Assembly: GCA_017962615.1 (NCBI GenBank)
Contig: JAGCUZ010000051.1
Coordinates: forward strand, 1-57,485
Direction: 5' to 3'
Source of the DNA: Bacteroidales bacterium
GTDB taxonomy: Bacteria; Bacteroidota; Bacteroidia; Bacteroidales; P3
DNA: 57,485 nucleotides
Below the pieces are notes generated by a model, which was not told the DNA's origin, ran no database searches, and saw only the letters and a program-made list of their open reading frames with translations. The translations under genes were made by a program, and so were the position numbers. Numbering within the stretch: position 1 is the first letter of the stretch; each line of letters begins with the position of its first letter. Of this stretch, positions 43,416-50,500 are shown piece by piece.

Positions 43416-44696
43416 CTATACAGCGTACAGCGGGATGTTGGTCAGCTGCCCTTGTACTTTGTACGGCAGCATCGAGTAGCGGACAGCCGAGAGATCCGGG
43501 TTGTTCTCAAGCAGCTGGGTTAGCGAGTTGGCCCTGACGTTGCCGCTGGCCTTTACCTCTATGGGCAAAGGGTTGCCCTCATGCTGGATGAGGAAGTCTA
43601 TCTCCAGTCGCGAGTCGGACGATGTGTGGTAATACAATGGCCCCATTCCCTTGCTTGTCATCTGTTGCAGCACATATTGCTCGGTCATGCCGCCTTTGTA
43701 CTCAACAAAAGCGTTGTCGTTCACTATGATTTGCACAGGGTCCACATCGGCCATGGCTCCCAGCAGCCCAATGTCGAGCATATATAGCTTGAATGCTGAG
43801 AGGTCCTCGTAGATGCTCAAGGGCAGAGCCGCTTTCTTGCATCGGGGCACTTTGTATAGCAGTCCAGCGTCGACAAGCCAGCGTATGGCCAGCTCAAAGT
43901 CGTTGGCCCTGGCACCGTTGCGCAGAGCGCCGTAGATGAACTTTTTATTCTCTTTGAACAGTTGCGACGGCATCGAGTTCCACACCATCTTTATGCGCGG
44001 CACCTGCTCTTTCGGCGCATGTTTCGAGAAATCGCGTATATAGCCGCTGATGATGCTCTTCTGTATTCGGCGCACCTCGTGCAGTGCACCGGTTTCGGCA
44101 TTTTCCTTCACGGCCTCTGGCATGCCGCCAACATAATAGTATTGCCGCAGCATGTCGATATACTTGTCGTGCAGAGCCGTCATCAAGTCGAAATCCCGTG
44201 CCTCCAGCACCTTGCACATCTCTACTTCACCCTTGGCCATCAAAAACTCTTCGAAGTTCATGGGGTAAAGGTTAATCTCGTCAACCTTGCCCACAGGGAA
44301 AGAAACGTTGGCATGCATTGAAATGCCCAGCAGCGACCCAGCCACAGCTATATGATATTCAGGTACGTTCTCGCAGAAATACTTCAACGACTCAATAGCC
44401 TCGGGAATATCCTGTACCTCGTCGAGGATAATCAGAGTGTCGCCCGGCGTGATGTCAACGCCCGAAAGGGCGCGGAGGGCCATAAGGATGCGGTCGGTGT
44501 CAAAGTCCTGGGTGAAAACCTTTCGTGCCGCCTCGTTCTTACGACAATAGATATACGCCTCTTTCGCATATTCTTTATGTGCAAACTCGTGAAGGAGCCA
44601 TGTTTTACCCACCTGACGGGCGCCGTTGACGATAAGCGGCTTCCTTTTGGGATTATTCTTCCATTTGATAAGTTGTTTTATTGCAGTTCGTTCCAT
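43416..44696 (-). CDS. AAA-family ATPase with DUF4143 domain
   Basis: The N-terminal P-loop domain has Walker A GARQVGKT (25-32) and Walker B LIILDEVQD (about 88-96), plus the sensor phrase VAGSLLGI. The second half shows DUF4143 features: YYYVGGMPEAV, LYMLDIGLLGAM and the end DFLIQHEGNPLPIEVKAS, which resembles a restriction-endonuclease-like (DExK) core. Such genes are widespread in Bacteroidota and archaea in many paralogues. Their role is unknown; a link to mobile or defence functions has been suggested. It stands alone with its own promoter next to the repeat cluster. Confidence 0.88.
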   Translation of the reverse strand: MERTAIKQLIKWKNNPKRKPLIVNGARQVGKTWLLHEFAHKEYAKEAYIYCRKNEAARKVFTQDFDTDRILMALRALSGVDITPGDTLIILDEVQDIPEAIESLKYFCENVPEYHIAVAGSLLGISMHANVSFPVGKVDEINLYPMNFEEFLMAKGEVEMCKVLEARDFDLMTALHDKYIDMLRQYYYVGGMPEAVKENAETGALHEVRRIQKSIISGYIRDFSKHAPKEQVPRIKMVWNSMPSQLFKENKKFIYGALRNGARANDFELAIRWLVDAGLLYKVPRCKKAALPLSIYEDLSAFKLYMLDIGLLGAMADVDPVQIIVNDNAFVEYKGGMTEQYVLQQMTSKGMGPLYYHTSSDSRLEIDFLIQHEGNPLPIEVKASGNVRANSLTQLLENNPDLSAVRYSMLPYKVQGQLTNIPLYAV

Positions 44697-44732
44697 TGGT
44701 ATTCATACATTTTTCCGCACATATTCCGACTG

Positions 44733-44740
44733 CAAAGATA
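44733..44740 (-). promoter_or_regulatory. Promoter -7 element of the DUF4143 ATPase gene, inside A-rich repeats
   Basis: TATCTTTG reading leftward lies 37 bases before the ATG. Around it (44700-44800) the motif ATATGTGCAAAAAAGTGT and close variants occur three times, so the promoter is embedded in a small repeat. Confidence 0.6.
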
Positions 44741-44837
44741 CACTTTTTTGCACATATTTCAAGCATATCAGCACACTTTTTTGCAGCAAAATGGTGGATT
44801 TTCGCAAATATGAATAGGACTGCCGTACAATCAATAT

Positions 44838-44941
44838 GTCCCGAAGGGACGAGACCCTGCATAACACCGTACTGCCGAAGGCTGCGAACTCCCGTAAAAA
44901 TGAAAATATGGAAAGTGAGCAAGTAAAGCGCAGTGCGGTGA
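44838..44941. repeat. Hairpin-bounded repeat unit A
   Basis: The unit begins with the perfect hairpin GTCCC-GAA-GGGAC (44838-44850). It runs through ACCGTACTGCCGAAGGCTGC and a 57-base core that is identical in units A-D, and ends CGCAGTGCGGTGA. A REP-like hairpin of the second type follows at 44967-44984 (GCGTGCC-GATA-GGTACGC). No ribosome-binding or family signal supports the small open frames it contains. Confidence 0.8.
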
Positions 44942-44990
44942 CACGTGTCACAATCCACCACTCTATGCGTGCCGATAGGTACGCGACGGC

Positions 44991-45106
44991 TTGTTAATAC
45001 AATTTTGCTTGTTAATCGCACAAATGGTATTTGTTTGTAAATCAGCAGATATCTTTAATTTTTGTATTTGTCGGGCTTGTTTTCCTTGTTAATCCGCCTT
45101 GTTAAT
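44991..45106. repeat. Four copies of CTTGTTAATC between repeat units A and B
   Basis: TTGTTAAT occurs at 44991, 45009, 45086 and 45099, three times continued as TTGTTAATC(C/G). The rest of 44985-45197 shows no gene. Confidence 0.4.
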
Positions 45107-45197
45107 CGTCCAGTATTTCCCTTCAACAAACGTGATGGATTATGTAATAAAGGGGGGCGTTGCATTGCCATGTGAGCAGGCAGTGTGTTGCAAATAT

Positions 45198-45336
45198 GTC
45201 CCGAAGGGACGAGACCTTGCATAACACCGTACTGCCGAAGGCTGCGAACTCCCGTAAAAATGAAAATATGGAAAGTGAGCAAGTAAAGCGCAGTGCGGTG
45301 ATGGATAGACTCTACACATGCGTCCCGAAGGGACGC
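45198..45336. repeat. Hairpin-bounded repeat unit B and the hairpin before the transposase gene
   Basis: Unit B (45198-45301) is nearly identical to unit A. It is followed by a perfect 7-pair hairpin GCGTCCC-GAA-GGGACGC (45320-45336), which ends 48 bases before the transposase ATG. Confidence 0.8.
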
Positions 45337-45383
45337 GACAATGCATGATACAATAATATGCAGCACCTCGCGTTTCTATACAC

Positions 45384-45833
45384 ATGAGTTATACATGTAC
45401 TATATACCACGTTGTGCTCCGCACGCACCGTAGCGAGAAAGCGATAGCCGAGGAATACGAGGCCGAGCTGTATGCCTATATGAACGGCATTATCAACCAT
45501 CTTGACGGCAAGCTCTACCGCATCGGCGGTATGCCCGACCATGTGCACCTCCTCGTGTCGTTGCCTGCCACCCTCGCCATGGCACCGTTCGTGAAAGAAC
45601 TGAAAGTGTCGACCAGCAAGTGGATGAAAGCCAATCCGCACTTCCCCTTGTTCACAGGATGGTCGCAAGAGTATGCGGGGTTCACCTACAGCATACACGA
45701 CAGCGACAAGATAATCAACTACATCAAGAACCAGAAGGAACACCACAAGAGGATGACCTTTGCCGAAGAGTACCGCAGGTTCGTCGAGGCCAACAACCTG
45801 CCCATAGACGAGCGGTACTTCATGAAAGACTGA
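45384..45833 (+). CDS. Y1 (HUH) tyrosine transposase, RAYT/IS200-like, single-copy in a repeat cluster
   Basis: The 149-residue protein has the full Y1 set: the HUH motif as His53-Val-His55 (MPDHVHLLVS) and the catalytic tyrosine Tyr113 in INYIKNQKEHH, with Gln117 as likely third metal ligand. Length is normal. Y1 enzymes nick and rejoin single-stranded DNA next to hairpins. There is no tnpB/iscB partner and no IS ends; instead both flanks are hairpins of the local repeat family (45320-45336 and 45839-45856, the latter six bases after the stop). This is the arrangement of REP-associated tyrosine transposases (RAYTs), which are domesticated or mobilise REP elements. Confidence 0.85.
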   Translation: MSYTCTIYHVVLRTHRSEKAIAEEYEAELYAYMNGIINHLDGKLYRIGGMPDHVHLLVSLPATLAMAPFVKELKVSTSKWMKANPHFPLFTGWSQEYAGFTYSIHDSDKIINYIKNQKEHHKRMTFAEEYRRFVEANNLPIDERYFMKD

Positions 45834-45838
45834 TTGTC

Positions 45839-46103
45839 GCGTACCTGTCGGCACGCAGGCAGGGTGGGGGAGGCGAGCTCTCACGGCACTGCGCCTTGCT
45901 CACTGCGTTCGCAGCCTGCGGCACGGCTTGTACCGTGTTAATCAAAGTCGCGTGCCGTTGGCACGCCATGTAGGATAGTCTGTCACGACAGTGTAAACGT
46001 CCCTATCGGGACGTGACTCTGCATAACACGGTACTGCCTAAGGCTGCGAACTCCCGTAAAAATGAAAATATGGAAAGTGAGCAAGTAAAGCGCAGTGCCG
46101 TGA
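45839..46103. repeat. 265-base composite repeat, copy 1 (inverted short unit plus unit C)
   Basis: Begins with the REP-like hairpin GCGTACC-TGTC-GGCACGC, then a shortened, inverted unit (TCACGGCACTGCGCCTTGCT...ACCGTGTTAA, 45881-45941). A perfect hairpin GCGTGCC-GTT-GGCACGC (45950-45966) and the hairpin ACGTCCC-TATC-GGGACGT (45997-46014) come next, followed by a direct full unit. A further short unit without core lies at 46105-46146. Confidence 0.85.
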
Positions 46104-46218
46104 TGTCCCGATAGGGACGTGAGTCTGCGATAGCGCAGTGCGGTGACTGGGAGCCCCTATCCATGCGTGCCGATAGGTACGCGATACGGGCACGGCGATG
46201 ATACAGCAGCATATGGTT

Positions 46219-46483
46219 GCGTACCTGTCGGCACGCAGGTAGGGTAGTGGTGGCATGCTCTCACGGCACTACGCCTTGCTCACTGCGTTCGCAGCCTGCG
46301 GCACGGCTTGTACCGTGTTAATCAAAGTCGCGTGCCGTTGGCACGCCATGTAGGATAGTCTGTCACGACAGTGTAAACGTCCCTATCGGGACGTGACCCT
46401 GCATAACACCGTACTGCCGAAGGCTGCGAACTCCCGTAAAAATGAAAATATGGAAAGTGAGCAAGTAAAGCGCAGTGCCGTGA
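46219..46483. repeat. 265-base composite repeat, copy 2 (inverted short unit plus unit D)
   Basis: Repeats 45839-46103 at an exact 380-base distance with few changes. It is followed, like the short unit before it, by CCCCTATCCATGCGTGCC and a REP-like hairpin at 46502-46519. The high identity points to a recent duplication of a hairpin-core-hairpin module. The stretch 46520-46616 shows nothing more. Confidence 0.85.
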
Positions 46484-46501
46484 CTGAGAGCCCCTATCCA
46501 T

Positions 46502-46519
46502 GCGTGCCGATAGGTACGC
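46502..46519. repeat. REP-like hairpin closing the cluster
   Basis: GCGTGCCGATAGGTACGC folds into 7 pairs (one G-T) with a GATA loop; identical copies at 44967 and 46165. Confidence 0.75.
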
Positions 46520-46616
46520 GACAGGGTGCCGTGTTTACCAATGGGATTATTGCCTCTTTTGTGCGGCGTCCTTGGCGGCGGGGTGGGGGATGCCGCCTTT
46601 GCGGTAGGGGTGGGGG

Positions 46617-47066
46617 TTATTCCACCAGGTGGAGGTCTTCAGCGGGGATGTCGCGGCGTTGCTGGCGGAAGTAGGAGGGGACCACGATTACCACGTGGGC
46701 CTTCCATTGGCCGTCGCGTTTCAGCATCGGGAGGCTGCTGCTGTCGGTCGACAGCGGGGTGCTCTTCACGAAGCGCACCTCGGCGGTGCTGTCGCTCAAG
46801 AGGTCGATGGCGGTAATCCGCGTCTGTGCCTGGCGGTTCTGCTCTATGAAATGCGGGTCGGTGTTGGGCAGCAGTACATCCTTGAAGAACTGCAGGGTCA
46901 CCTGCTGCGTCTCGTCGGTGGCGTATTGCGCCGCCTTGTCGAAGTCGTAGTCGGCCACGGCGTCCAGGTACGCTTGGGCCGCAGACTCTATTGCGCAGTT
47001 CTCGCTCCGGCAGCCCGACAGTAGGACCATGCAGGCTATTGCCACTATGGCTATAGTTCGTCTCAT
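46617..47066 (-). CDS. Small lipoprotein, NTF2/DUF4878-like
   Basis: Lipoprotein signal with lipobox LLSGC (Cys19). The mature domain begins AIESAAQAYLDAVADYDFDKAAQYA and ends in WKAHVVIV. This pattern is typical of the cystatin-like NTF2-fold DUF4878 lipoproteins (helix with a 'dyd...A..yat' phrase, then a curved sheet). Function of the family is unknown. It lies between the repeat cluster and a terminator, and seems to be its own unit. Confidence 0.75.
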   Translation of the reverse strand: MRRTIAIVAIACMVLLSGCRSENCAIESAAQAYLDAVADYDFDKAAQYATDETQQVTLQFFKDVLLPNTDPHFIEQNRQAQTRITAIDLLSDSTAEVRFVKSTPLSTDSSSLPMLKRDGQWKAHVVIVVPSYFRQQRRDIPAEDLHLVE

Positions 47067-47091
47067 TGTGTGATTCTGTTGTAGTTATAGA

Positions 47092-47121
47092 AAAAAGAGA
47101 GTGCCGTAGCACTCTCTTTTT
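47092..47121. terminator. Strong intrinsic terminator, works on both strands
   Basis: A perfect 13-base stem (AAAAAGAGAGTGC 47092-47104 with 47109-47121) and a CGTA loop. Read leftward it ends the gene 47146-47529 and has a U-rich 3' side. Confidence 0.85.
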
Positions 47122-47145
47122 CTTGTTTAATGCTTTGAAGAAAGA

Positions 47146-47529
47146 TTAGTTCTTCTTGAATACGTCAGCGGCGTTCTTCTTACCGGTACTCATCGTCGTG
47201 GTGGTAGCGGTGTTGTTGTCGCTGGTTGTCAGGTTGCCCGATTTTGCTGCGGTAGCGGCATCGGCCTTCTTGTTGCCGGCTATTGTGGTAGTGGTCACAG
47301 TAGCGGTCTCATCTTTCTTTACAGCGGGTTTGTTAGCTTTCTTGGCGGGCTTCTCGTCCTTCACCTCAACCTCTTCGGCTACAACCTCTTCGACAACGGG
47401 AGTGGTGTCGATAACCTCCTCAACGACGGGGGTGGTGTCGACAGCTTCCTCTGCGGGCTGGTTGTTGCAGGCTGCCACGGTGAACATGGCGGCAAGTGCC
47501 AATGCAGCTATTCTAAAATTTCTTTTCAT
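47146..47529 (-). CDS. Low-complexity lipoprotein (127 aa)
   Basis: Lipoprotein signal with lipobox VAAC (Cys21). The remaining sequence is low-complexity: Val/Glu/Thr repeats (DTTPVVEEV twice), then Lys/Ala and Thr/Ala/Asn-rich parts ending DVFKKN. No folded domain is predicted by eye; it resembles a flexible spacer from outer membrane to cell wall. It begins 18 bases after the lipoprotein 47548-48402 and is co-transcribed with it. Confidence 0.7.
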   Translation of the reverse strand: MKRNFRIAALALAAMFTVAACNNQPAEEAVDTTPVVEEVIDTTPVVEEVVAEEVEVKDEKPAKKANKPAVKKDETATVTTTTIAGNKKADAATAAKSGNLTTSDNNTATTTTMSTGKKNAADVFKKN

Positions 47530-47547
47530 CTTTTTGTTGGTTTATTG

Positions 47548-48402
47548 TTATTTAACAATAGCTTTCTTGAAACCTTTGCCAGAAACCATCTGGAAAGTCA
47601 CGTTGTTGAGGTTGACAACGAGAACTTTCTTGGTTGCGCCTTCGGCATCTTCGGCAACGCCGTCAGCGATGTCGGCCAACGACCACATCGTGTTGGTAAT
47701 GCTGCCGCTAGCGGTCAGAGTGCTGGCGTCGAAGCTTCCAATGTTCACAGCGTCGTTCGAGTAGAACTGCCAGTCACCATACTGGGTCTGCTCGCCGGTC
47801 TGCTGGTTGGTGGAGGTGTAGACGTGCTCGAAGTAGAACTCGGTGGTAGCCTGCTCGTTGCTGATCACCTGGATGTCAGCTGCACTGGTACCGGTCATCC
47901 ACATCACAAGGTAGGGCAGAGCAACCTGGTTGCCTTCGTGGGACTTTGCGCACTGGAGGAGGAGCACCTGGCCGTTGGTCTGGGCGTCAACCCAACCCAT
48001 AGCCTCGCAAGGAGTGCCGTCGAAAATGAGGGAAGCGCTGCCGTTGCCAGTGTTGCCACCGTTGCCGCCGTTGCCACCGTTACCACCATTGCCGCCGTTG
48101 CCACCGTTGGCCAGTGCAAAGACTGCGGTGAAAGTAGCGTCAGCATTCACGGTCTCGGTGCGGGGGTTGTCGGTCTTGCCGTCTTCCTGCCAGCTGACGA
48201 ATTTGTACTCGTCGCTGCTCGGCACGGCGGTGAGGGTGATGACCGTACCGCTCTCATACGAACCGCCTTCCGGAGAAATCTTCACAGTTCCCCAAGCGTC
48301 GTTGTTCGAAGCGACAGTGATTTTGAAAGTGTCTTTTCCGCAGGAAACAAGCATTGCACCTGCAACTAAGGCTAAGCCAAAGAATTTGAACAGATTTTTC
48401 AT
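47548..48402 (-). CDS. Lipoprotein with InlB-B/Flg_new-like repeat and GGN linker (284 aa)
   Basis: Lipobox LVSC (Cys21) follows a normal signal. Residues about 25-95 form one bacterial-repeat (InlB B-like) module: WGTVKISPEGGSY, then GTVITLTAVPSSDEYKFVSW. A seven-fold Gly-Gly-Asn linker (about 98-120) leads to a C-terminal domain of about 160 residues with no known motif. It probably displays a beta-rich domain away from the membrane. First gene of a two-gene unit with a clear promoter. Confidence 0.75.
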   Translation of the reverse strand: MKNLFKFFGLALVAGAMLVSCGKDTFKITVASNNDAWGTVKISPEGGSYESGTVITLTAVPSSDEYKFVSWQEDGKTDNPRTETVNADATFTAVFALANGGNGGNGGNGGNGGNGGNTGNGSASLIFDGTPCEAMGWVDAQTNGQVLLLQCAKSHEGNQVALPYLVMWMTGTSAADIQVISNEQATTEFYFEHVYTSTNQQTGEQTQYGDWQFYSNDAVNIGSFDASTLTASGSITNTMWSLADIADGVAEDAEGATKKVLVVNLNNVTFQMVSGKGFKKAIVK

Positions 48403-48497
48403 GTTGTTGTTTTTTAAGTTGGTTTATTGGATTAGTTATCTGTTTCTTAATACAATATAATGCTTTTTGCACATCGCGCCGCAGCATTAATAATTTG

Positions 48498-48505
48498 CAA
48501 AAATA
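48498..48505 (-). promoter_or_regulatory. Promoter -7 element of the lipoprotein pair
   Basis: TATTTTTG reading leftward, 96 bases before the ATG at 48402, implying a leader of about 85-90 bases. Confidence 0.6.
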
Positions 48506-48556
48506 CATATTTTTTTTAATATCGCCGCTTTTTTTTGCTTTTCTTGCTAAAAAATG

Positions 48557-48643
48557 ATGTTGGAAAAGTGTCAAAAACCGCATAAAAACATGTTGGAAAA
48601 GTGTCAAAAAATGCACAAAAATGCGTTGGAAAAGTGTAATGTA
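48557..48643. repeat. 33-base tandem repeat, three copies
   Basis: Units start at 48557, 48590 and 48623 around TTGGAAAAGTGTCAAAAA; the third is partial. Because the period is a multiple of three, a frame reads MLEKCQK(P/M)HKN repeated, but nothing supports translation. Further on, GCGGAAAATGTGTAAA and GCGAAAAATGTGTAAA (48783-48829) and a hairpin CGGTGCG...CGCACCG (48779-48807) carry the same motif. They lie in the gap 48403-49382, which holds no gene. Confidence 0.65.
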
Positions 48644-48985
48644 TGCTATGTAACTTTTTATTTAATAGACTGTTATGTATTTTACTGCCAGCAGACCGCT
48701 GAACACCGCCACGATTTACCACTTTTGTGCAGCGCAATACAAGTAAATAGTCTGTAGATATTGCTCTGAGAACAAGTGCGGTGCGGAAAATGTGTAAATT
48801 CGCACCGAAAAGTATGCGAAAAATGTGTAAACTGTAGGTTAAATGCAAGATTGGCAGCAGTTTGCATAGCTGATACTTGCATGCGGTGCATTCGTGTTAT
48901 ATGCCAATGTACGGCGTATATCGCTGTATGCTGCTGTTACCCTGTAGTTTAGATGCTATTTTGATGGTCGTTTCTGAGTCCGATG

Positions 48986-49081
48986 TTGGTATATAGAACG
49001 TAAATCGTAAGTATATAGTTGATAAGGAGTTGGTGGGACCAACTCCTTATGTACTCTTTATCTTCTCTAAATGTACCCTAT
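48986..49081. repeat. Dispersed 96-base structured repeat, copy 2
   Basis: Second copy of 22960-23055. Its hairpin is perfect: ATAAGGAGTTGGT (49022-49034), loop GGG, and the exact complement (49038-49050). Confidence 0.75.
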
Positions 49082-49200
49082 GTTACGGTTGCGGAGGGGG
49101 TGGATTTTTGGGGTGCCTGATGTGGCACTGCCGTGTGTCGAGAATGTGCATAAACTGGCTGATAATCATGTGTACATTCCAGGAATTGTTTCTCAAAGTC

Positions 49201-49275
49201 GCGTACCTTTCGGCACGCATTTGCGTTCTGTTGTATTGCACCGCACTGCGCCTTCGGCTTGTACGGTGTTATTTG
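49201..49275. repeat. Dispersed, shortened copy of the REP-like family
   Basis: REP-like hairpin GCGTACCTTTCGGCACGC (49201-49218), then CACCGCACTGCGCCTTCGGC and TACGGTGTTAT (49239-49272), an inverted unit without its core. Confidence 0.65.
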
Positions 49276-49351
49276 CACTGCGTGCGTTCAGCCCCCACAG
49301 GGCTGTAAATAAAAAAATGCTGAAAAGTTGTGATATGTGCAAAAAAATAGT

Positions 49352-49359
49352 TACCTTTG
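49352..49359 (+). promoter_or_regulatory. Promoter -7 element of the gene at 49383
   Basis: TACCTTTG lies 23 bases before the ATG. The preceding A-rich motif (TGCTGAAAAGTTGTGATATG) resembles those near 44750 and 48560. Confidence 0.6.
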
Positions 49360-49382
49360 CATTTTCAAACAGTAGACGGCAC

Positions 49383-50012
49383 ATGAAGCAGTTAGTTTCT
49401 TTTATATTGCTGATAATGATAGGGTTTGCTGCAAGTGCACAGGAGTATATTGTGCCTGAGGAGACCCTATATATTATGGAGGTACAGGGCAGTAATTACC
49501 ACGGATTCTCGTTCAACAAGGACTGGGAGGTGGATTTTTATGTGGAAAATCAGGACGGGCGTTACACGCCGACGAACGATGACATCGTGAAGGCCGAGGC
49601 GCTGATTCAAAAGCGCATAGCCTACCTGAACCGCGAGCATGAGAACCAGGAGGGGCGCTGCCCCATCATCGACGAGCATATACGCAAGTACGAGCGTCAG
49701 TATGTGGGGTTTACCGACGTGTTCGGGCACCACATAGTGTGGGTGAATTTTTTGTGGGATGAGTCGCTGGGCGAGAAGCTGTCGAAAGACGTGGTGCTTA
49801 CCGAGGGCGGCTGCGGCCGCTACTGGCGCGTGAAGGTCAACGTCGACACTGAGAAGGTGTACGGCCTCGAGGTCAACGGCACGGGCGACGTGAAGTACAT
49901 ACCGCGCGTGGTGAAGCCAGGGCCTCGTATCAGCAAGCCGCGCAAGCCGGGCAAGATGCCGAGGGTGCGCAAGACGGGTATAAAGCCCAATCCGGAGGAG
50001 ATAACTTTTTAG
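49383..50012 (+). CDS. Exported protein of unknown function (209 aa)
   Basis: The start at 49383 begins a signal peptide (MKQLVSFILLIMIGFAASAQ) and lies just after a promoter; the frame is open further upstream only through repeat DNA. The mature part has a compact domain with YRWxV-like phrases (GRYWRVKVNVDTEKV) and a basic, Pro/Lys/Arg-rich tail (about 175-209). No family recognised. Followed after 16 bases by the GtrA-like gene, so it may head that operon. Confidence 0.72.
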   Translation: MKQLVSFILLIMIGFAASAQEYIVPEETLYIMEVQGSNYHGFSFNKDWEVDFYVENQDGRYTPTNDDIVKAEALIQKRIAYLNREHENQEGRCPIIDEHIRKYERQYVGFTDVFGHHIVWVNFLWDESLGEKLSKDVVLTEGGCGRYWRVKVNVDTEKVYGLEVNGTGDVKYIPRVVKPGPRISKPRKPGKMPRVRKTGIKPNPEEITF

Positions 50013-50028
50013 CGGGCCGCGCCGTCAG

Positions 50029-50457
50029 ATGAAGCTGCTGTTTCAGTGGGGTGCGGTTGCCGACATGTGCGCCGAGCTGGCCCCCAAGTTCATGAAGTTT
50101 TGCGTGGTGGGCGTGTCGGGCACGGCTATCGACTTTGCGCTGACGTATGTGTGCAAGGAGTGGCTGGGCATAAAGAAGTTCGTGGCCAACGCCATAGGCT
50201 TCGTGGTGGCCGCCACGACGAACTATATCCTCAACCGTGTGTGGACGTTCGAGAGCGTCAACAGCCAGGTGGGGCTGGAGTATGTGAAGTTCTTCGGGGT
50301 GTCGCTCGTGGGGCTTGGCATCAACACCACCATACTGTACCTGCTCAACGAGAAGCTGCACTGGAACTTCTACCTGTCGAAGGTGGGCGCCACGGGCGTG
50401 GTGATGCTGTGGAACTTCTTTGCCAACTATCTCTTCACCTTTGCCTCGGCGCTGTAG
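50029..50457 (+). CDS. GtrA-family membrane protein
   Basis: Four hydrophobic helices in 142 residues with the family phrases FCVVGVSGTAIDFALTYV, ANAIGFVVAATTNYILNRVWTF (as two pieces, GFVVAATTNY and LNRVWTF) and the end LWNFFANYLFTF. GtrA-like proteins flip or help flip lipid-linked sugars (for example undecaprenyl-phosphate glucose) across the inner membrane. The glycosyltransferase two genes on supports a surface-glycan role. Confidence 0.88.
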   Translation: MKLLFQWGAVADMCAELAPKFMKFCVVGVSGTAIDFALTYVCKEWLGIKKFVANAIGFVVAATTNYILNRVWTFESVNSQVGLEYVKFFGVSLVGLGINTTILYLLNEKLHWNFYLSKVGATGVVMLWNFFANYLFTFASAL

Positions 50458-50500
50458 AGTGCTGGGGAACCTGTCGTAAATAACATAGATACATGATGCT

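Noticed and set aside
45839-46483. CRISPR array
   Set aside because: Repeats are long, inverted as well as direct, and separated by similar rather than unique sequence; no cas genes.
46393-46674. Small protein apparently conserved among repeat units (and similar frames at 44653-45021, 45055-45385 and 46003-46256)
   Set aside because: The shared residues come from the repeat core and from its reverse strand alike, which is what a DNA repeat gives, not a gene family.
48557-48643. Short repetitive peptide gene (MLEKCQK repeats)
   Set aside because: An 11-residue period arises automatically from a 33-base DNA repeat; there is no promoter or stop arrangement that suggests expression.
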